DNA of 64,000 bases. Origin: Flavihumibacter petaseus NBRC 106054. GTDB taxonomy: Bacteria; Bacteroidota; Bacteroidia; Chitinophagales; Chitinophagaceae. Each line of letters starts with the position of its first letter. Within the stretch, counting starts at the first letter, position 1. The DNA is taken from assembly GCF_000974785.1 (NCBI RefSeq), contig NZ_BBWV01000003.1:434001-498000 (forward strand). Direction: 5' to 3'. The notes below the pieces were generated by a model, which saw only the letters and a program-made list of their open reading frames with translations, was not told where the DNA came from and did no database searches. Positions 1-9,833 of this stretch are shown here, piece by piece. Position numbers and translations under genes: made by a program.

Positions 1-1329
1 ATTGAAAGCCTTCGTAAGAAAGGCATGCTTGAATCTGTTACCGGGATCGAAGTGTTATTGTATGGTTCGCTTGCGAAAACCGGTCATGGCCACGGCACAG
101 ATGTTGCAATTCAGATGGGTCTCATGGATGAAGATCCCGTAACCTGTGCAGTTGAAGCGATATCGTCCAAAATCAGCAACATCAGGGAAACCTGTGAATT
201 GCTTTTTGCAGGAACGTATCGCTTGTCTTTTGATCCGAAAAAGGATATCCGGTTTCTGTTCCTGGAATCACTGCCCTTTCACCCCAATGCCCTTACCTTC
301 CTGGTAAAGTTTGCAGGGGGAGAAATGGAAGCGGCGACTTACTATTCCGTTGGCGGAGGATTTGTGCAACAGGAAGGGGAGGAGCACCAGGCAGGTGAAA
401 CAATACAATTGCCTTTTCCGGTGGACAAAGCGGATGATCTTTTACACTGGTGCAGAAAAACGGGCCTCTCTATTCATGAAGTGGTACTGGAGAACGAACT
501 TTCCTGGCGGCCGGAAGCCGCTACAAGAGGGGGATTGAAGAACATATGGCAGGTGATGCTGGATTGTATGTACCGTGGCTGTCATGAAGAAGGCATACTT
601 CCCGGAGGATTATTGGTAAAGCGTCGTGCTGCTGCCCTGAACAGGAAACTGATTGGTGGCAAAACCTACAACAGCCCGCAGGATTGGATCGCTGCCATCC
701 GTGAAGGAGGCAATGACTTTAAATACATCCTGGACTGGGTAAGCTGTTTTGCATTGGCAGTCAATGAGCAGAATGCATCATTCGGCCGCGTAGTAACGGC
801 ACCGACCAATGGCGCTGCCGGCGTTATCCCTGCAGTTCTTCAATATTTCGTTGTTTTCTGCGATGGTAATACGGAAGAGAAAATTGCAGCCTTTTTATTG
901 ACTGCGGCTGAAGTTGGCAGCATATTTAAGAAAGGTTCAACGATCAGTGCTGCAATGGGCGGCTGCCAGGCGGAAATCGGCGTATCCAGCGCAATGGCAG
1001 CAGCAGCGCTGACGGAATCTCTGGGTGGAACACAAAGACAGGCACTGATGGCTGCGGAAATCGCTATGGAACACCATCTTGGCCTGACCTGTGACCCCAT
1101 TGGCGGCCTTGTTCAGGTGCCTTGTATCGAACGAAATACCATGGGAGCCATCAAGGCTATTACGGCAGCACAACTGGCGCTTCAGAGCACCCCGGATTTT
1201 GCTAAAGTAAGCCTGGATGCCGTCGTCAAAACCATGTGGGACACAGCGTTGGACATGAACAGTAAATACAAGGAAACTGCTGATGGGGGACTGGCGATCA
1301 ATATTCCCCTGAGCCTTCCGGAATGTTGA
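1..1329 (+). CDS. sdaA: L-serine ammonia-lyase, iron-sulfur dependent, single chain (5' end outside window)
   Basis: Deaminates L-serine to pyruvate and ammonia in the cytoplasm. The reading frame is open from base 1, so the first internal ATG at 25 is not the true start. About 442 residues are visible and roughly 30 N-terminal residues are missing compared with the family. The N-terminal beta domain (with GHGHGTD) is followed by the catalytic alpha domain. Three cysteines expected to bind the 4Fe-4S cluster are present in [16 protein letters not shown] and VPCIERN; the spacings of 42 and 11 residues match those I recall for the Legionella enzyme. [13 protein letters not shown] is also typical. 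The stop is TGA at 1327-1329. The next gene starts 54 bases later in the same direction. Confidence 0.95.
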   Translation: MESLRKKGMLESVTGIEVLLYGSLAKTGHGHGTDVAIQMGLMDEDPVTCAVEAISSKISNIRETCELLFAGTYRLSFDPKKDIRFLFLESLPFHPNALTFLVKFAGGEMEAATYYSVGGGFVQQEGEEHQAGETIQLPFPVDKADDLLHWCRKTGLSIHEVVLENELSWRPEAATRGGLKNIWQVMLDCMYRGCHEEGILPGGLLVKRRAAALNRKLIGGKTYNSPQDWIAAIREGGNDFKYILDWVSCFALAVNEQNASFGRVVTAPTNGAAGVIPAVLQYFVVFCDGNTEEKIAAFLLTAAEVGSIFKKGSTISAAMGGCQAEIGVSSAMAAAALTESLGGTQRQALMAAEIAMEHHLGLTCDPIGGLVQVPCIERNTMGAIKAITAAQLALQSTPDFAKVSLDAVVKTMWDTALDMNSKYKETADGGLAINIPLSLPEC

Positions 1330-1383
1330 TTTTTTGTTGTATATTTTACATAACGTATAATTTTTTCCTCAAAACGTAACCTG

Positions 1384-3111
1384 ATGAATCGTATCGTAAC
1401 CTTACTCCTCGTGTCTGCCCTGATCAGTGGACTCCCCTCCTGTAGCAAGGATCCTGACAATCCAACGCCGGATGTTGACCCTACCAAACCACCAGTAGAC
1501 CCCGAAACTGCCAAGACCATTGGTTTTTTCCTCGATGGATGGCAATCCAGGTCGTTTAGTGTTCCTGGTAATACCGAAGACAAGACAGTTGCCGACCCGC
1601 AGGTAACTATCAGCATTGATCCCTATAAAATTAAAACCAAAATACCGGCTCTGCTGGCAGGTGAAAACGCCAACGTCATCACTACCCAGTTCGTTAACGA
1701 AACAGGTTTGATGACGAATATCAACGCGCTGCATCCAAGCCTTATCCGCTTCCCCGGCGGCGATCAGACGAGCCTGTTTTTCTGGGACCGGGCGGCAGGA
1801 AGTCTTCCGGCTGATGTTCCGGCGCAATTGGTCGACAAAGATGGTACAGCCTATACGCCATCCTATTATTACGGAAAGAGCACGGCTAGCAATACCCTCT
1901 CACTTGACAACTATTACCAGATGCTCAGCCAAACCGGGGCGAAGGGTATCATTGCAGTAAATGCTGCCTATGCCCGTTACAGTACAGCCGACAACCCCGT
2001 TGCCGCTGCCGGGAAACTTGCAGCTGACTGGGTTCGCTACGATAACGGCCGCACCAAATACTGGGAAGTTGGTAACGAGAACTACGGCAACTGGCAGGCC
2101 GGTTATCGCATCGCTACAGCCAATAACAAAGACGGACAGCCTGAGATCATCAACGGCGATCTCTATGGCGACCAGGTCAACGTGATCATTGACTCCATGC
2201 GTAAAGCTGCGACGGAAATCGGCAAATCCATTTATATCAGTGCAGTGCTGGTAGAGGGGCAATATACTTCTTCAACTCCTACTGAGATTGACTGGAACGT
2301 GAAGGTAATCAAGAAGGTGAACAGTAAGGTTGATTTCTACTCCCTCCACAATGACTATACGCCGTTCGGTGAAGACCCTAATGCGTCATATATACTGTAT
2401 TCACCGGCATCGAGTACCAAAGACATGTCAAACTATGTGAATGCAGCATTCAAATCCGCAGGCGTTGATGCCAAGCCGTTGGCATTAACCGATTACGGTA
2501 TTAATGCCATCGGCCGTCAACAGCAATCCTCCTTTGTTGGTGGCATGCATACTATAGCCGTAATAAATGAAAGTCTCAATAATAATATCGGAGTTACCAT
2601 TCATGATGGACTGGCAAGCTGGTGGAATAATGGTAATTCTCCGGGGATGTTTGGACTCGGAGATGCGGGAAGTAGCTTAGACAAGGGAAGTCCCCGCCCG
2701 GGCTTTTATTACAAGTGGTTTGCAAACCGATTCATGGGAGACCGTGCCATAACTGCCTCAATATCCGATGGTACTGCAGAACTGTTATTGTATTCTACTT
2801 CCTTCAGCAACAACTATGTCGGGCTGGTTATTGAGAATCAATCAGAAAATGCTGTTACTGCAAAAGTTGATCTGAAATACTGGAATAAGGGAAATCAAGC
2901 CTATTGGTATGTACTGGAAGGCGGAACAGACAACGGCGAATTTTCACAAAAAGTGATCATTAATGGTCAGGGTCCCACGGGAAATGCGGGTGGTCCTGCA
3001 AACTATAGCACCATACCCGCCTATGTATCTCCGGCAACAGATGGTGTAGTGGTATCCATACCTAAAAGAGGAACCGTAATGGTAGCAATTCCTTATACAA
3101 TGCCGCAATAA
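1384..3111 (+). CDS. Secreted lipoprotein, clan GH-A glycosidase-like (arabinofuranosidase-type fold)
   Basis: A 575-residue protein. The N-terminal signal ends in a lipobox-like LPSC at about residue 20, followed by a Pro/Asp-rich linker (PDNPTPDVDPTKPP), so it is probably tethered to an envelope membrane. The body resembles a clan GH-A TIM barrel: IRFPGGD on an early strand and YWEVGNENYGNW, which carries the Asn-Glu pair expected for the acid/base. Near residue 370 the motif LALTDYGINAIG occupies the usual nucleophile position but has Asp where related proteins have Glu. A beta domain follows at about 450-575. The substrate cannot be told from sequence; alpha-L-arabinofuranosidase is the nearest likeness. 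No SusC/SusD or other glycosidase genes lie nearby. Confidence 0.7.
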   Translation: MNRIVTLLLVSALISGLPSCSKDPDNPTPDVDPTKPPVDPETAKTIGFFLDGWQSRSFSVPGNTEDKTVADPQVTISIDPYKIKTKIPALLAGENANVITTQFVNETGLMTNINALHPSLIRFPGGDQTSLFFWDRAAGSLPADVPAQLVDKDGTAYTPSYYYGKSTASNTLSLDNYYQMLSQTGAKGIIAVNAAYARYSTADNPVAAAGKLAADWVRYDNGRTKYWEVGNENYGNWQAGYRIATANNKDGQPEIINGDLYGDQVNVIIDSMRKAATEIGKSIYISAVLVEGQYTSSTPTEIDWNVKVIKKVNSKVDFYSLHNDYTPFGEDPNASYILYSPASSTKDMSNYVNAAFKSAGVDAKPLALTDYGINAIGRQQQSSFVGGMHTIAVINESLNNNIGVTIHDGLASWWNNGNSPGMFGLGDAGSSLDKGSPRPGFYYKWFANRFMGDRAITASISDGTAELLLYSTSFSNNYVGLVIENQSENAVTAKVDLKYWNKGNQAYWYVLEGGTDNGEFSQKVIINGQGPTGNAGGPANYSTIPAYVSPATDGVVVSIPKRGTVMVAIPYTMPQ

Positions 3112-3136
3112 ACAAATAAGAAATTCTGAACAGAAA

Positions 3137-3167
3137 AGCGCCCGGCATACAGCACGGGCGCTTTTTT
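3137..3167. terminator. Bidirectional rho-independent terminator
   Basis: An 8-bp stem, AGCGCCCG with CGGGCGCT, around a 10-base loop, followed by T6 on the plus strand and T4 on the minus strand. It lies between the convergent glycosidase-like gene and mqnE and can serve both. Confidence 0.85.
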
Positions 3168-3188
3168 ATTTTGTTGTCTTTCTTTTGG

Positions 3189-4316
3189 TTAGTTCTGGCT
3201 TACCCCGGAAGTCGCGGTGTAATTGCGTATAGTATTATAAAGCGTATCCCGTTCTACCGCAACGCGACCGGCCTGGTGAATCAATGCAACCAACTGTTCG
3301 GTGGTCATGCTTGGTGTTTGTTCTTCGGATCCGGCCATCGAATAAATTTTTGTAGAATCATCGATGGTCCCATCAATATCATTCACGCCGAATGAAAGCG
3401 CAAGCTGTGCACTGTTTCGGCCAAGCATTGGCCAGTATGCCTTCAGGTGAGGGAAGTTGTCCATATAGATCCGCGCAACGGCATACATTTTCATGTCTTC
3501 CACTATGGTGCTTTCGGTAACATGACTCATTTCGTTGTCCTTGTTCCGGAATTTCAGGGGAATGAAAGTGTTGAAGCCGCCTGTTTCATCCTGCATCTGC
3601 CGAAGGCGTTCCATGTGATCAATCCGGTGGGCGAAAGTTTCGATATGTCCGTACAGCATGGTAGCGTTGCTATGCATACCGAGTTGGTGCGCCGCGCGGT
3701 GAATGGACAGCCACCCATCAGCGTCCACTTTATCGTCGCAGATCTGTTTCCTGATCTCGGGAGCAAAGATCTCGGCACCACCGCCTGGCAGCGAATCGAG
3801 GCCCGCTGCTTTCAGATAAGCCATTCCTTCTTCTGCAGAAACTTTGGCCTTTCTGAACATGTAATCCAGCTCTACGGGAGTAAATCCTTTGATATGCAAC
3901 TCCGGCCGGTGCGCTTTTATGTCGCGCAATAAACCTGCAAAGAACTCCAGGTTCAGTTTGGGGTGAACACCGCCGACAATATGTACCTCAGTGACGGGCT
4001 GGCCGTCATACTTCCTGACAATATCCAGCATTTGTGCTGAAGTCAGTTCCCATCCTTCTTCACGATGAGCATACAACCTGGAATAAGAACAGAACTTGCA
4101 ACTGAATACACAAATATTGGTAGGTTCAATATGGAAGTTGCGGTTGAAATACGTCACGTCACCATGTTTGCCTTCCCGCACCAGGTTGGCAAGTTTACCC
4201 AGCCAGCCTAAACTTCCTCTTTCAAAAAGCAGAACCCCTTCTTCCGGCGTTATGCGCCGTCCGGATTTCACCTTATCTTCTATCTGCTGCAATCGGGGAT
4301 CGGTTGTCGTTGCCAT
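3189..4316 (-). CDS. mqnE: Aminofutalosine synthase (radical SAM)
   Basis: Radical SAM enzyme of the futalosine menaquinone pathway; it joins SAM-derived adenosyl to the chorismate-derived enolpyruvyl-benzoate to give aminofutalosine. The CX3CX2C cluster motif is CVFSCKFC, preceded by FHIEPTNI as in MqnE rather than MqnC. Other family marks are VGGVHPKLN, GGGAEIF and KFRNKDNEMSH. The frame is open upstream to 4376, but an exact TAnnTTTG promoter box at 4339-4346 places transcription initiation downstream of that ATG. I therefore choose the ATG at 4316, giving 375 residues. It is transcribed alone and diverges from the nucleoside transporter gene. Confidence 0.93.
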   Translation of the reverse strand: MATTTDPRLQQIEDKVKSGRRITPEEGVLLFERGSLGWLGKLANLVREGKHGDVTYFNRNFHIEPTNICVFSCKFCSYSRLYAHREEGWELTSAQMLDIVRKYDGQPVTEVHIVGGVHPKLNLEFFAGLLRDIKAHRPELHIKGFTPVELDYMFRKAKVSAEEGMAYLKAAGLDSLPGGGAEIFAPEIRKQICDDKVDADGWLSIHRAAHQLGMHSNATMLYGHIETFAHRIDHMERLRQMQDETGGFNTFIPLKFRNKDNEMSHVTESTIVEDMKMYAVARIYMDNFPHLKAYWPMLGRNSAQLALSFGVNDIDGTIDDSTKIYSMAGSEEQTPSMTTEQLVALIHQAGRVAVERDTLYNTIRNYTATSGVSQN

Positions 4317-4338
4317 GGTACGCTGATGATTTTCACCG

Positions 4339-4346
4339 CAAAGGTA
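4339..4346 (-). promoter_or_regulatory. Bacteroidota -7 box upstream of mqnE
   Basis: TACCTTTG matches TAnnTTTG exactly, 22 bases upstream of the mqnE start at 4316. No clear -33 TTTG is seen. It argues against the upstream ATG at 4376. Confidence 0.6.
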
Positions 4347-4405
4347 GCGGTATATCAGATTCCTCCGTAAAAGCAATATCTTGCTGATAACTAAACTTTT
4401 ACCGG

Positions 4406-5668
4406 ATGGCTCGTTTCCAGGGAATTATCGGCATCCTGCTGATATTGTCCATTGCGTATCTGTTTTCCAATAACAGGAAACAGATTAATCTCAGGGTTAT
4501 TTTCAGCGGGATAATTCTCCAGCTGATCATCGCGGTGCTCGTACTCAAGGTTCCTGTTGTAGCGAATTTCTTCCAGTTTCTGGGTAAAGGGATGTCAAAG
4601 ATTGAAATATTTGCCCGCAAAGGTGCCTCATTCGTATACGGAGGCCTCATTACTGCACAACCCGACGGAACCGTGGCCAACTATGTAAATGGTGGTTTTG
4701 TTTTTGCCTTTAATGTAACTGCCACTATTATCCTGGTCTGCGCGTTGGTAGCCGTACTCTATCATTTTGGAATAATGCAAAGGGTAGTGGCAGTGATTGC
4801 AAGAGCCATGAATTTTGTGATGCGGGTCAGTGGGGCAGAAGCCCTCAGTAATGTTGCCAGCGCTTTTGTGGGCCAGGTGGAAGCCCAGGTGTTGATCCGG
4901 CCTTACCTGGCCACTATGACCATGAGCGAACTGCTGGCCAGTATGAGCGGCAGCCTGGCCTGTATTGCTGGCGGAATTCTTGTAGTGTACGCCAATATGG
5001 GCGCGCAGGCGGGCATCGACCTTGCTCCCAAACTGATCATGGCCAGCCTGATGGCCGCACCAGGCGCCCTGGTAATTTCCAAAATCGTGTTCCCGGAAAC
5101 AGTGGAGAGTCAGACAATGGGTACTGTCAAACTCGAGGTGAAGAGCCATTATACCAATGTGGTAGACGCCATTTCACATGGGGCGGGAGATGGGTTCAAG
5201 ATTGCCATGAATGTGATCGCCATGCTGATTGGATTTATCGCCGTGATCGCGTGCCTCGACTGGATGCTAATTAAAATCGGTCACCTTTTCAACCCTTCCT
5301 TTGACCTTAGCCTAAATTTTATTTTCGGTAAGATATTCTATCCCTTTGCCTGGGCTATGGGCGTACCGGCACAGGATGTAAACGGTGTTGCTACTTTACT
5401 GGGACAGAAGTTAACGATCAATGAATTTGTTGCATTCCAGAACCTCACCAATAAATCGGTACCGGTAATCTCTGAAAAGGGACTGCTGATTGTCAGCATT
5501 GCCATTTGCGGATTCGCCAATTTCAGTTCCGTGGGCATGCAGATCGGTGGTATAGGAGAGATCGCACCCGGCCGACGCGCAGACCTGGCCAAACTGGGAT
5601 TGAAAGCGTTATTATGCGGCACCCTGGCTTCCTACCTGAGTGCCACGATCGCCGGCATCCTCATGTAA
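4406..5668 (+). CDS. Concentrative nucleoside transporter (CNT/NupC family)
   Basis: Inner-membrane cation-coupled nucleoside importer of 420 residues, mostly hydrophobic. CNT binding-site motifs are present: GQVEAQ (usually GQTEAP) around residue 150, NEFVAFQNL around 333 and CGFANFSSVGMQIGG around 365; the latter two supply the Glu, Asn and Ser seen contacting nucleoside in the Vibrio transporter. The Thr-to-Val and Pro-to-Gln changes in the first motif are the only oddities and could shift base selectivity. The N-terminal segment MARFQGIIGILLILSIAYLF is the first membrane helix. The gene stands alone, divergent from mqnE and convergent with trxA. Confidence 0.92.
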   Translation: MARFQGIIGILLILSIAYLFSNNRKQINLRVIFSGIILQLIIAVLVLKVPVVANFFQFLGKGMSKIEIFARKGASFVYGGLITAQPDGTVANYVNGGFVFAFNVTATIILVCALVAVLYHFGIMQRVVAVIARAMNFVMRVSGAEALSNVASAFVGQVEAQVLIRPYLATMTMSELLASMSGSLACIAGGILVVYANMGAQAGIDLAPKLIMASLMAAPGALVISKIVFPETVESQTMGTVKLEVKSHYTNVVDAISHGAGDGFKIAMNVIAMLIGFIAVIACLDWMLIKIGHLFNPSFDLSLNFIFGKIFYPFAWAMGVPAQDVNGVATLLGQKLTINEFVAFQNLTNKSVPVISEKGLLIVSIAICGFANFSSVGMQIGGIGEIAPGRRADLAKLGLKALLCGTLASYLSATIAGILM

Positions 5669-5672
5669 ACAT

Positions 5673-5697
5673 AAAAAAAGGCCGCTGCGTGCGGCCT
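5673..5697 (-). terminator. Terminator of trxA
   Basis: The 7-bp stem AGGCCGC/GCGGCCT at 5679-5697 is followed on the minus strand by seven T (5679-5673). On the plus strand no T-run follows, so it mainly serves trxA. Confidence 0.8.
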
Positions 5698-5728
5698 GAT
5701 ATCGAAAGGGCAATTATTTGCCTGGTAA

Positions 5729-6046
5729 TCAGATGTGGGCTTCAATTTTCTTAACAAAATTGGCCTTTGGTTGTGCACCAACCAGTTTGTCTACTACCTG
5801 ACCGTTCTTAACGAACAGGATCGCCGGAATAGAAGTAATGCCGTAATTGATAGACAGCTGAGGGTTATTGTCGACGTTAACCTTACCAATCTTCACCTTA
5901 CCATCATACTCTTTGGACAGTTCTTCAATCACCGGCCCAATTGCGCGGCAAGGTCCACACCACTCTGCCCAGAAATCAATGACACTCAATTTATCAGATG
6001 CCAGCACCTCATTTTGAAAGTTGGCATCGGTGAATTCTAAAGCCAT
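5729..6046 (-). CDS. trxA: Thioredoxin
   Basis: A 105-residue cytoplasmic thioredoxin with the classic redox motif WCGPC at about residues 29-33, the following KVNVDNN segment and the cis-Pro loop TSIPAI. It has no signal peptide and the usual single-domain length. It supplies reducing equivalents for ribonucleotide reductase and, in this genome, presumably for the MsrA encoded at 15081-15770. It lies downstream of dnaE on the same strand, but an own -7 box (6082-6089) and a downstream hairpin suggest a separate unit. Confidence 0.97.
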   Translation of the reverse strand: MALEFTDANFQNEVLASDKLSVIDFWAEWCGPCRAIGPVIEELSKEYDGKVKIGKVNVDNNPQLSINYGITSIPAILFVKNGQVVDKLVGAQPKANFVKKIEAHI

Positions 6047-6081
6047 AATTGTTGATTTTTTTTGTTGTTTTATATAAAACG

Positions 6082-6089
6082 CAAAAATA
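6082..6089 (-). promoter_or_regulatory. -7 box upstream of trxA
   Basis: TATTTTTG matches TAnnTTTG exactly, 35 bases upstream of the trxA ATG. No convincing -33 element is visible. Confidence 0.55.
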
Positions 6090-6141
6090 GGTCCCTTGGT
6101 TGAATTGCCCGGTTATGACAGTCCCCCGATGTGAATAACTG

Positions 6142-9100
6142 CTAGTTTGTGTCAATTTTGACAGATAATTCCGGTTGTTGTACCAGCCAGGCCGTCAATT
6201 CGTCATTCATTTCAATGCCCGTTTCGATGCTGTACAGGCTGCTCTTGCCTAAATTGAAGCGGATACCCGTCTTTCCGGGAAAACGCTTGAAATTCGCCTC
6301 CAGGAAGCCAATCATGGTACCGCTGACATGCCGCGGCTCCACCGATAAGGTTAATTGCTTTGTTTGTTGAGATTTAATGGATTCCAGCAAACAAATCCTT
6401 TCCACCTTAAATTCGTATTGTTCTGTATTAAACCGGCTTTTGTAACTGCCGGTCAGGAACAGGCTTTTCCCTTTGTCCAGATAGTCCTTGAACCGCATAT
6501 AATCCTCACCCCACAACATTATTTCTGTCTTGCCGCTGTAGTCCTCCAGCGTGAGCACGCCGAAATTCCTGCCCGTCCGGGTGATCCGGTGCTGTCCGTC
6601 AATCACCAGTCCGGCGATCCGGAACTGCCTTCCACTGGCTTGTAACGCCTGGTTGTCTTTTGCTTCATTAAAGTCCTGCAGTGACATGATATTGTAATAC
6701 CGCATTTCAAAACGAAAATGATCCAGCGGATGACCGCTGATGAAAATGCCTGTCACTTCTTTTTCCTTGTCAAGGCGGTCTGTCAGGGTCCAGGGCTCAC
6801 AGGCTGGGATCTTTGGTGCAGGGATGTCGAGCACAGCGGGAAGATCCCCAAATAAGGTATTGGTTGTTCCCTGGCTTTGCGCCTGGTAAACGTTACCATA
6901 CCTGATAATCTTTTCGAGTCCCGTTGTGTTGTCCCCCTGCGGCATAAAAAAGTACTGGGCCCTGTGCAGATCAGTAAAGCAATCAAATGCTCCTGCATAA
7001 GCAAGGCTTTCCAGCGTTTTTTTGTTGACTGATCGCTGGTTGATTCTTTTGATCATATCGAATATGCTGGTAAAGGCCCCTTCCTTTCCACGCTCAAGAA
7101 TGATGGCATCCACTGCTGCTTCGCCAACCCCCTTAAGTCCGCCTAATCCGAAACGGATCGCCCCTTCCTTGTTAACAGCAAAACCCTTGTGGGATTCATT
7201 GATATCCGGGCCCAGCACTTCCAGCCCCATCCTTTTACACTCCTCCATAAAGAAGGTGATCTTTTCAATACTGCCGGCGTTATTCAGTACAGCAGCCATA
7301 TATTCGGAAGGATAGTGTGCTTTCAGGTAGGCCGTCTGGTAAGCGACAAAGGCGTAACAGGTGGAGTGAGATTTGTTAAAGGCATATTGGGCGAATGCTT
7401 CCCAGTCGGTCCAGATCTTGTCCAGTTTATCTTTCGGATGTCCCTTTTCTGCAGCTCCGTTAACGAACTGAGACTTCATTTTGTCCAGTACCGATTTCTG
7501 CTTCTTCCCCATCGCTTTCCGGAGTACATCGGCATCCCCTTTGCTGAAACCTGCCAGCTTCTGGGCAAGCAGCATCACCTGTTCCTGGTAAACCGTGATA
7601 CCGTAGGTCTCCTGGAGGTACTCCGCCATCTCGGGAAGGTCATAGGTGATCGGTTCCTTTCCGTGTTTCCTGTCGATAAAGTTGGGGATATAAGCGAGTG
7701 GCCCCGGACGATACAAGGCGTTCATCGCAATAAGGTCGGCAAACTGGTCGGGCTTGAGGTCACGGAGGTATTTCTGCATACCGGGACTTTCAAACTGGAA
7801 CGTTCCAATGGTGTCTCCACGCTGATACAACTGAAAGGCGGTTTCATCATCGAGGGGGATATCATCAATAACAATTGAAATCCCGTGATTCTGTTCGATC
7901 AGTTGCAAAGCATTCCTGATGATCGTGAGGGTTTTCAATCCCAGGAAGTCCATCTTGATTACGCCGGCATCCTCAATGATGCTTCCTTCAATCTGGGTAA
8001 CCAACAGGTCAGAGTCTTTGGCCGTACATACGGGTATAATGTTCATCAGGTCATCCGGTGCGATGATGATGCCTGCAGCGTGGAGACCGGTATTCCGTAC
8101 AGAACCTTCGAGCCGCTCAGCCTCGTGCAGCACCTGCGCCCGGATATCCGACCCGTTGTAGATCTCTCTCAGTTTTTTAACTGATTCGAGGTCTTCCGGC
8201 CCAAGTTGTTCCTTCCCCTCGAGCGATTTTTCACCTTCCTTCTCTGTAAGCGGCGCTTTCAGTACCCGACCCAATTCAATGCCTGGTTTGTCCGGCACCA
8301 TCTTGGCCAGCGCATTGGATTCTGCGAGCGGAAGGTCCAGTACCCGTGCAACATCCTTGATGCTCATTTTCGCAGCCATAGTACCATAGGTAACGATCTG
8401 CGCTACCTGGTTGCGACCATACTTGCGTACGACATAGTCGATCACCCGCTGGCGTCCATCATCGTCAAAATCGGTATCGATATCCGGCATGCTTTTCCGG
8501 TCGGGATTAAGAAACCGTTCAAAGAGCAGGTTGTATTTGATGGGGTCGATATTGGTAATGCCAATACAATAGGCAACTGCACTGCCTGCAGCAGAACCAC
8601 GCCCGGGGCCTACAAATACACCCATATTCCTGCCTTCCCTGATAAAATCACTTACGATCAGGAAGTAACCTGCAAACCCCATGGTTTTAATGGTGAACAA
8701 TTCGAAGTCAATCCGCTCCTGGATGTCCGGAGTGATCTCTGCATAACGCGCAGCGGCCCCTTCATAGGTGATGTGTTTGAGGTATTCCCACTGGTTCAGG
8801 TTACTGTCGCCATGAACCTGGAATTCAGCAGGAATCGGAAACGCCGGTAGCAGGATATCTTTTTTCAGGTTCAGCAATTCCACGCGCTCCACGATCATAT
8901 TGGTGTTGGTGATCGATTGCGGAATATCACTGAACAGCTGTTTCATTTCTTCAGTGGACTTGAAATAAAACTGGTCATTCGGGAATTTAAAGCGACGGTT
9001 CCTGACAGCGGCATCGTCATTCACAAAATCATCAAATCCCGGTGTACTTTGCTTTTCGCCGGTGTTGATACAAAGCAGGATGTCATGTGCATTGGCATCG

Positions 9101-9762
9101 TCCCGGTCAGTATAGTGACTGTCATTGGTCGCAATTACCGGTACATCGAATTTCTGCGCAAAACGGAGCAGGCACGCATTGATGGTTTCCTGTTCAGGGA
9201 TCTTATGCCGCTGCAGTTCGATGAAATAATCCTCTCCGAAAATGTCGAGCCACCATTTGAATTCTTTTTCTGCGGCAGCTTCTCCGTCGTGCAGAATGGT
9301 TTGCGGAACATAAGCGCCGATACAACAGGTTGTGGCGATCAGCCCCTCGTGATATTTTTCGATCAGCTCCTTGTCGATCCTGGGGTACTTGCTGTACATG
9401 CCTTCCGTATAACCAAGGGAAGTCAGCTTAATCAGGTTCTGGTAACCTAGTGCATTCTTGGCCAGGAGTACCTGGTGGTAACGCTCGTCTTTCTGTTCCT
9501 TGGTAAAGGATTTCCGGTGACGATCTTCCACAACGTAAAACTCGCAACCCACCACCGGCTTAACCAGCGGCTTTCCATCTTCCCCCTTGTGCTTGTACGC
9601 CTCTGCAACGAATTCAAATGCGCCAAACATATTGCCGTGGTCCGTAATGGCAATAGCGGGCATTTTATCTTTAACAGCTTTCTTGTAAAGGGCCTGGATC
9701 GAAGCGGCTCCGTCGAGAAGGGAATACTGGGTGTGACAATGAAGGTGGGAGAAATCGGACAT
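6142..9762 (-). CDS. dnaE: DNA polymerase III alpha subunit
   Basis: Replicative C-family polymerase of 1206 residues from the ATG at 9762; MSDFSHLHCHTQYS is the typical start, and the 37 upstream codons to 9873 are spurious. An N-terminal PHP domain (about 1-280) has motifs HLHCH, TDHGNMFG, CEFYV and NDSHY. The palm carries PDIDTDFDDDGR and KMDFLGLKTL, which hold the three catalytic aspartates. Helix-hairpin-helix, OB-fold (EIMLWGEDYMRF region) and C-terminal domains follow. It has the size of DnaE1, not of error-prone DnaE2. The PHP metal-ligand set looks complete (see findings). It is probably a single-gene unit, divergent from the NlpC/P60 gene. Confidence 0.97.
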   Translation of the reverse strand: MSDFSHLHCHTQYSLLDGAASIQALYKKAVKDKMPAIAITDHGNMFGAFEFVAEAYKHKGEDGKPLVKPVVGCEFYVVEDRHRKSFTKEQKDERYHQVLLAKNALGYQNLIKLTSLGYTEGMYSKYPRIDKELIEKYHEGLIATTCCIGAYVPQTILHDGEAAAEKEFKWWLDIFGEDYFIELQRHKIPEQETINACLLRFAQKFDVPVIATNDSHYTDRDDANAHDILLCINTGEKQSTPGFDDFVNDDAAVRNRRFKFPNDQFYFKSTEEMKQLFSDIPQSITNTNMIVERVELLNLKKDILLPAFPIPAEFQVHGDSNLNQWEYLKHITYEGAAARYAEITPDIQERIDFELFTIKTMGFAGYFLIVSDFIREGRNMGVFVGPGRGSAAGSAVAYCIGITNIDPIKYNLLFERFLNPDRKSMPDIDTDFDDDGRQRVIDYVVRKYGRNQVAQIVTYGTMAAKMSIKDVARVLDLPLAESNALAKMVPDKPGIELGRVLKAPLTEKEGEKSLEGKEQLGPEDLESVKKLREIYNGSDIRAQVLHEAERLEGSVRNTGLHAAGIIIAPDDLMNIIPVCTAKDSDLLVTQIEGSIIEDAGVIKMDFLGLKTLTIIRNALQLIEQNHGISIVIDDIPLDDETAFQLYQRGDTIGTFQFESPGMQKYLRDLKPDQFADLIAMNALYRPGPLAYIPNFIDRKHGKEPITYDLPEMAEYLQETYGITVYQEQVMLLAQKLAGFSKGDADVLRKAMGKKQKSVLDKMKSQFVNGAAEKGHPKDKLDKIWTDWEAFAQYAFNKSHSTCYAFVAYQTAYLKAHYPSEYMAAVLNNAGSIEKITFFMEECKRMGLEVLGPDINESHKGFAVNKEGAIRFGLGGLKGVGEAAVDAIILERGKEGAFTSIFDMIKRINQRSVNKKTLESLAYAGAFDCFTDLHRAQYFFMPQGDNTTGLEKIIRYGNVYQAQSQGTTNTLFGDLPAVLDIPAPKIPACEPWTLTDRLDKEKEVTGIFISGHPLDHFRFEMRYYNIMSLQDFNEAKDNQALQASGRQFRIAGLVIDGQHRITRTGRNFGVLTLEDYSGKTEIMLWGEDYMRFKDYLDKGKSLFLTGSYKSRFNTEQYEFKVERICLLESIKSQQTKQLTLSVEPRHVSGTMIGFLEANFKRFPGKTGIRFNLGKSSLYSIETGIEMNDELTAWLVQQPELSVKIDTN

Positions 9763-9810
9763 GATGCAAGTAACAAATTTTCCACCAGCGGGTTTAAAAT
9801 ATGAATTCGT

Positions 9811-9818
9811 TAGTTTTG
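9811..9818 (+). promoter_or_regulatory. -7 box upstream of the NlpC/P60 gene
   Basis: TAGTTTTG matches TAnnTTTG exactly and lies downstream of the ATG at 9801, which excludes that ATG and supports the start at 9834. Confidence 0.55.
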
Positions 9819-9833
9819 CACATTGATGCCTAC

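Noticed and set aside
7189-8850. Two long plus-strand frames (7189-7878, 8206-8850) inside dnaE
   Set aside because: Antisense shadows of a highly conserved polymerase; no family likeness.
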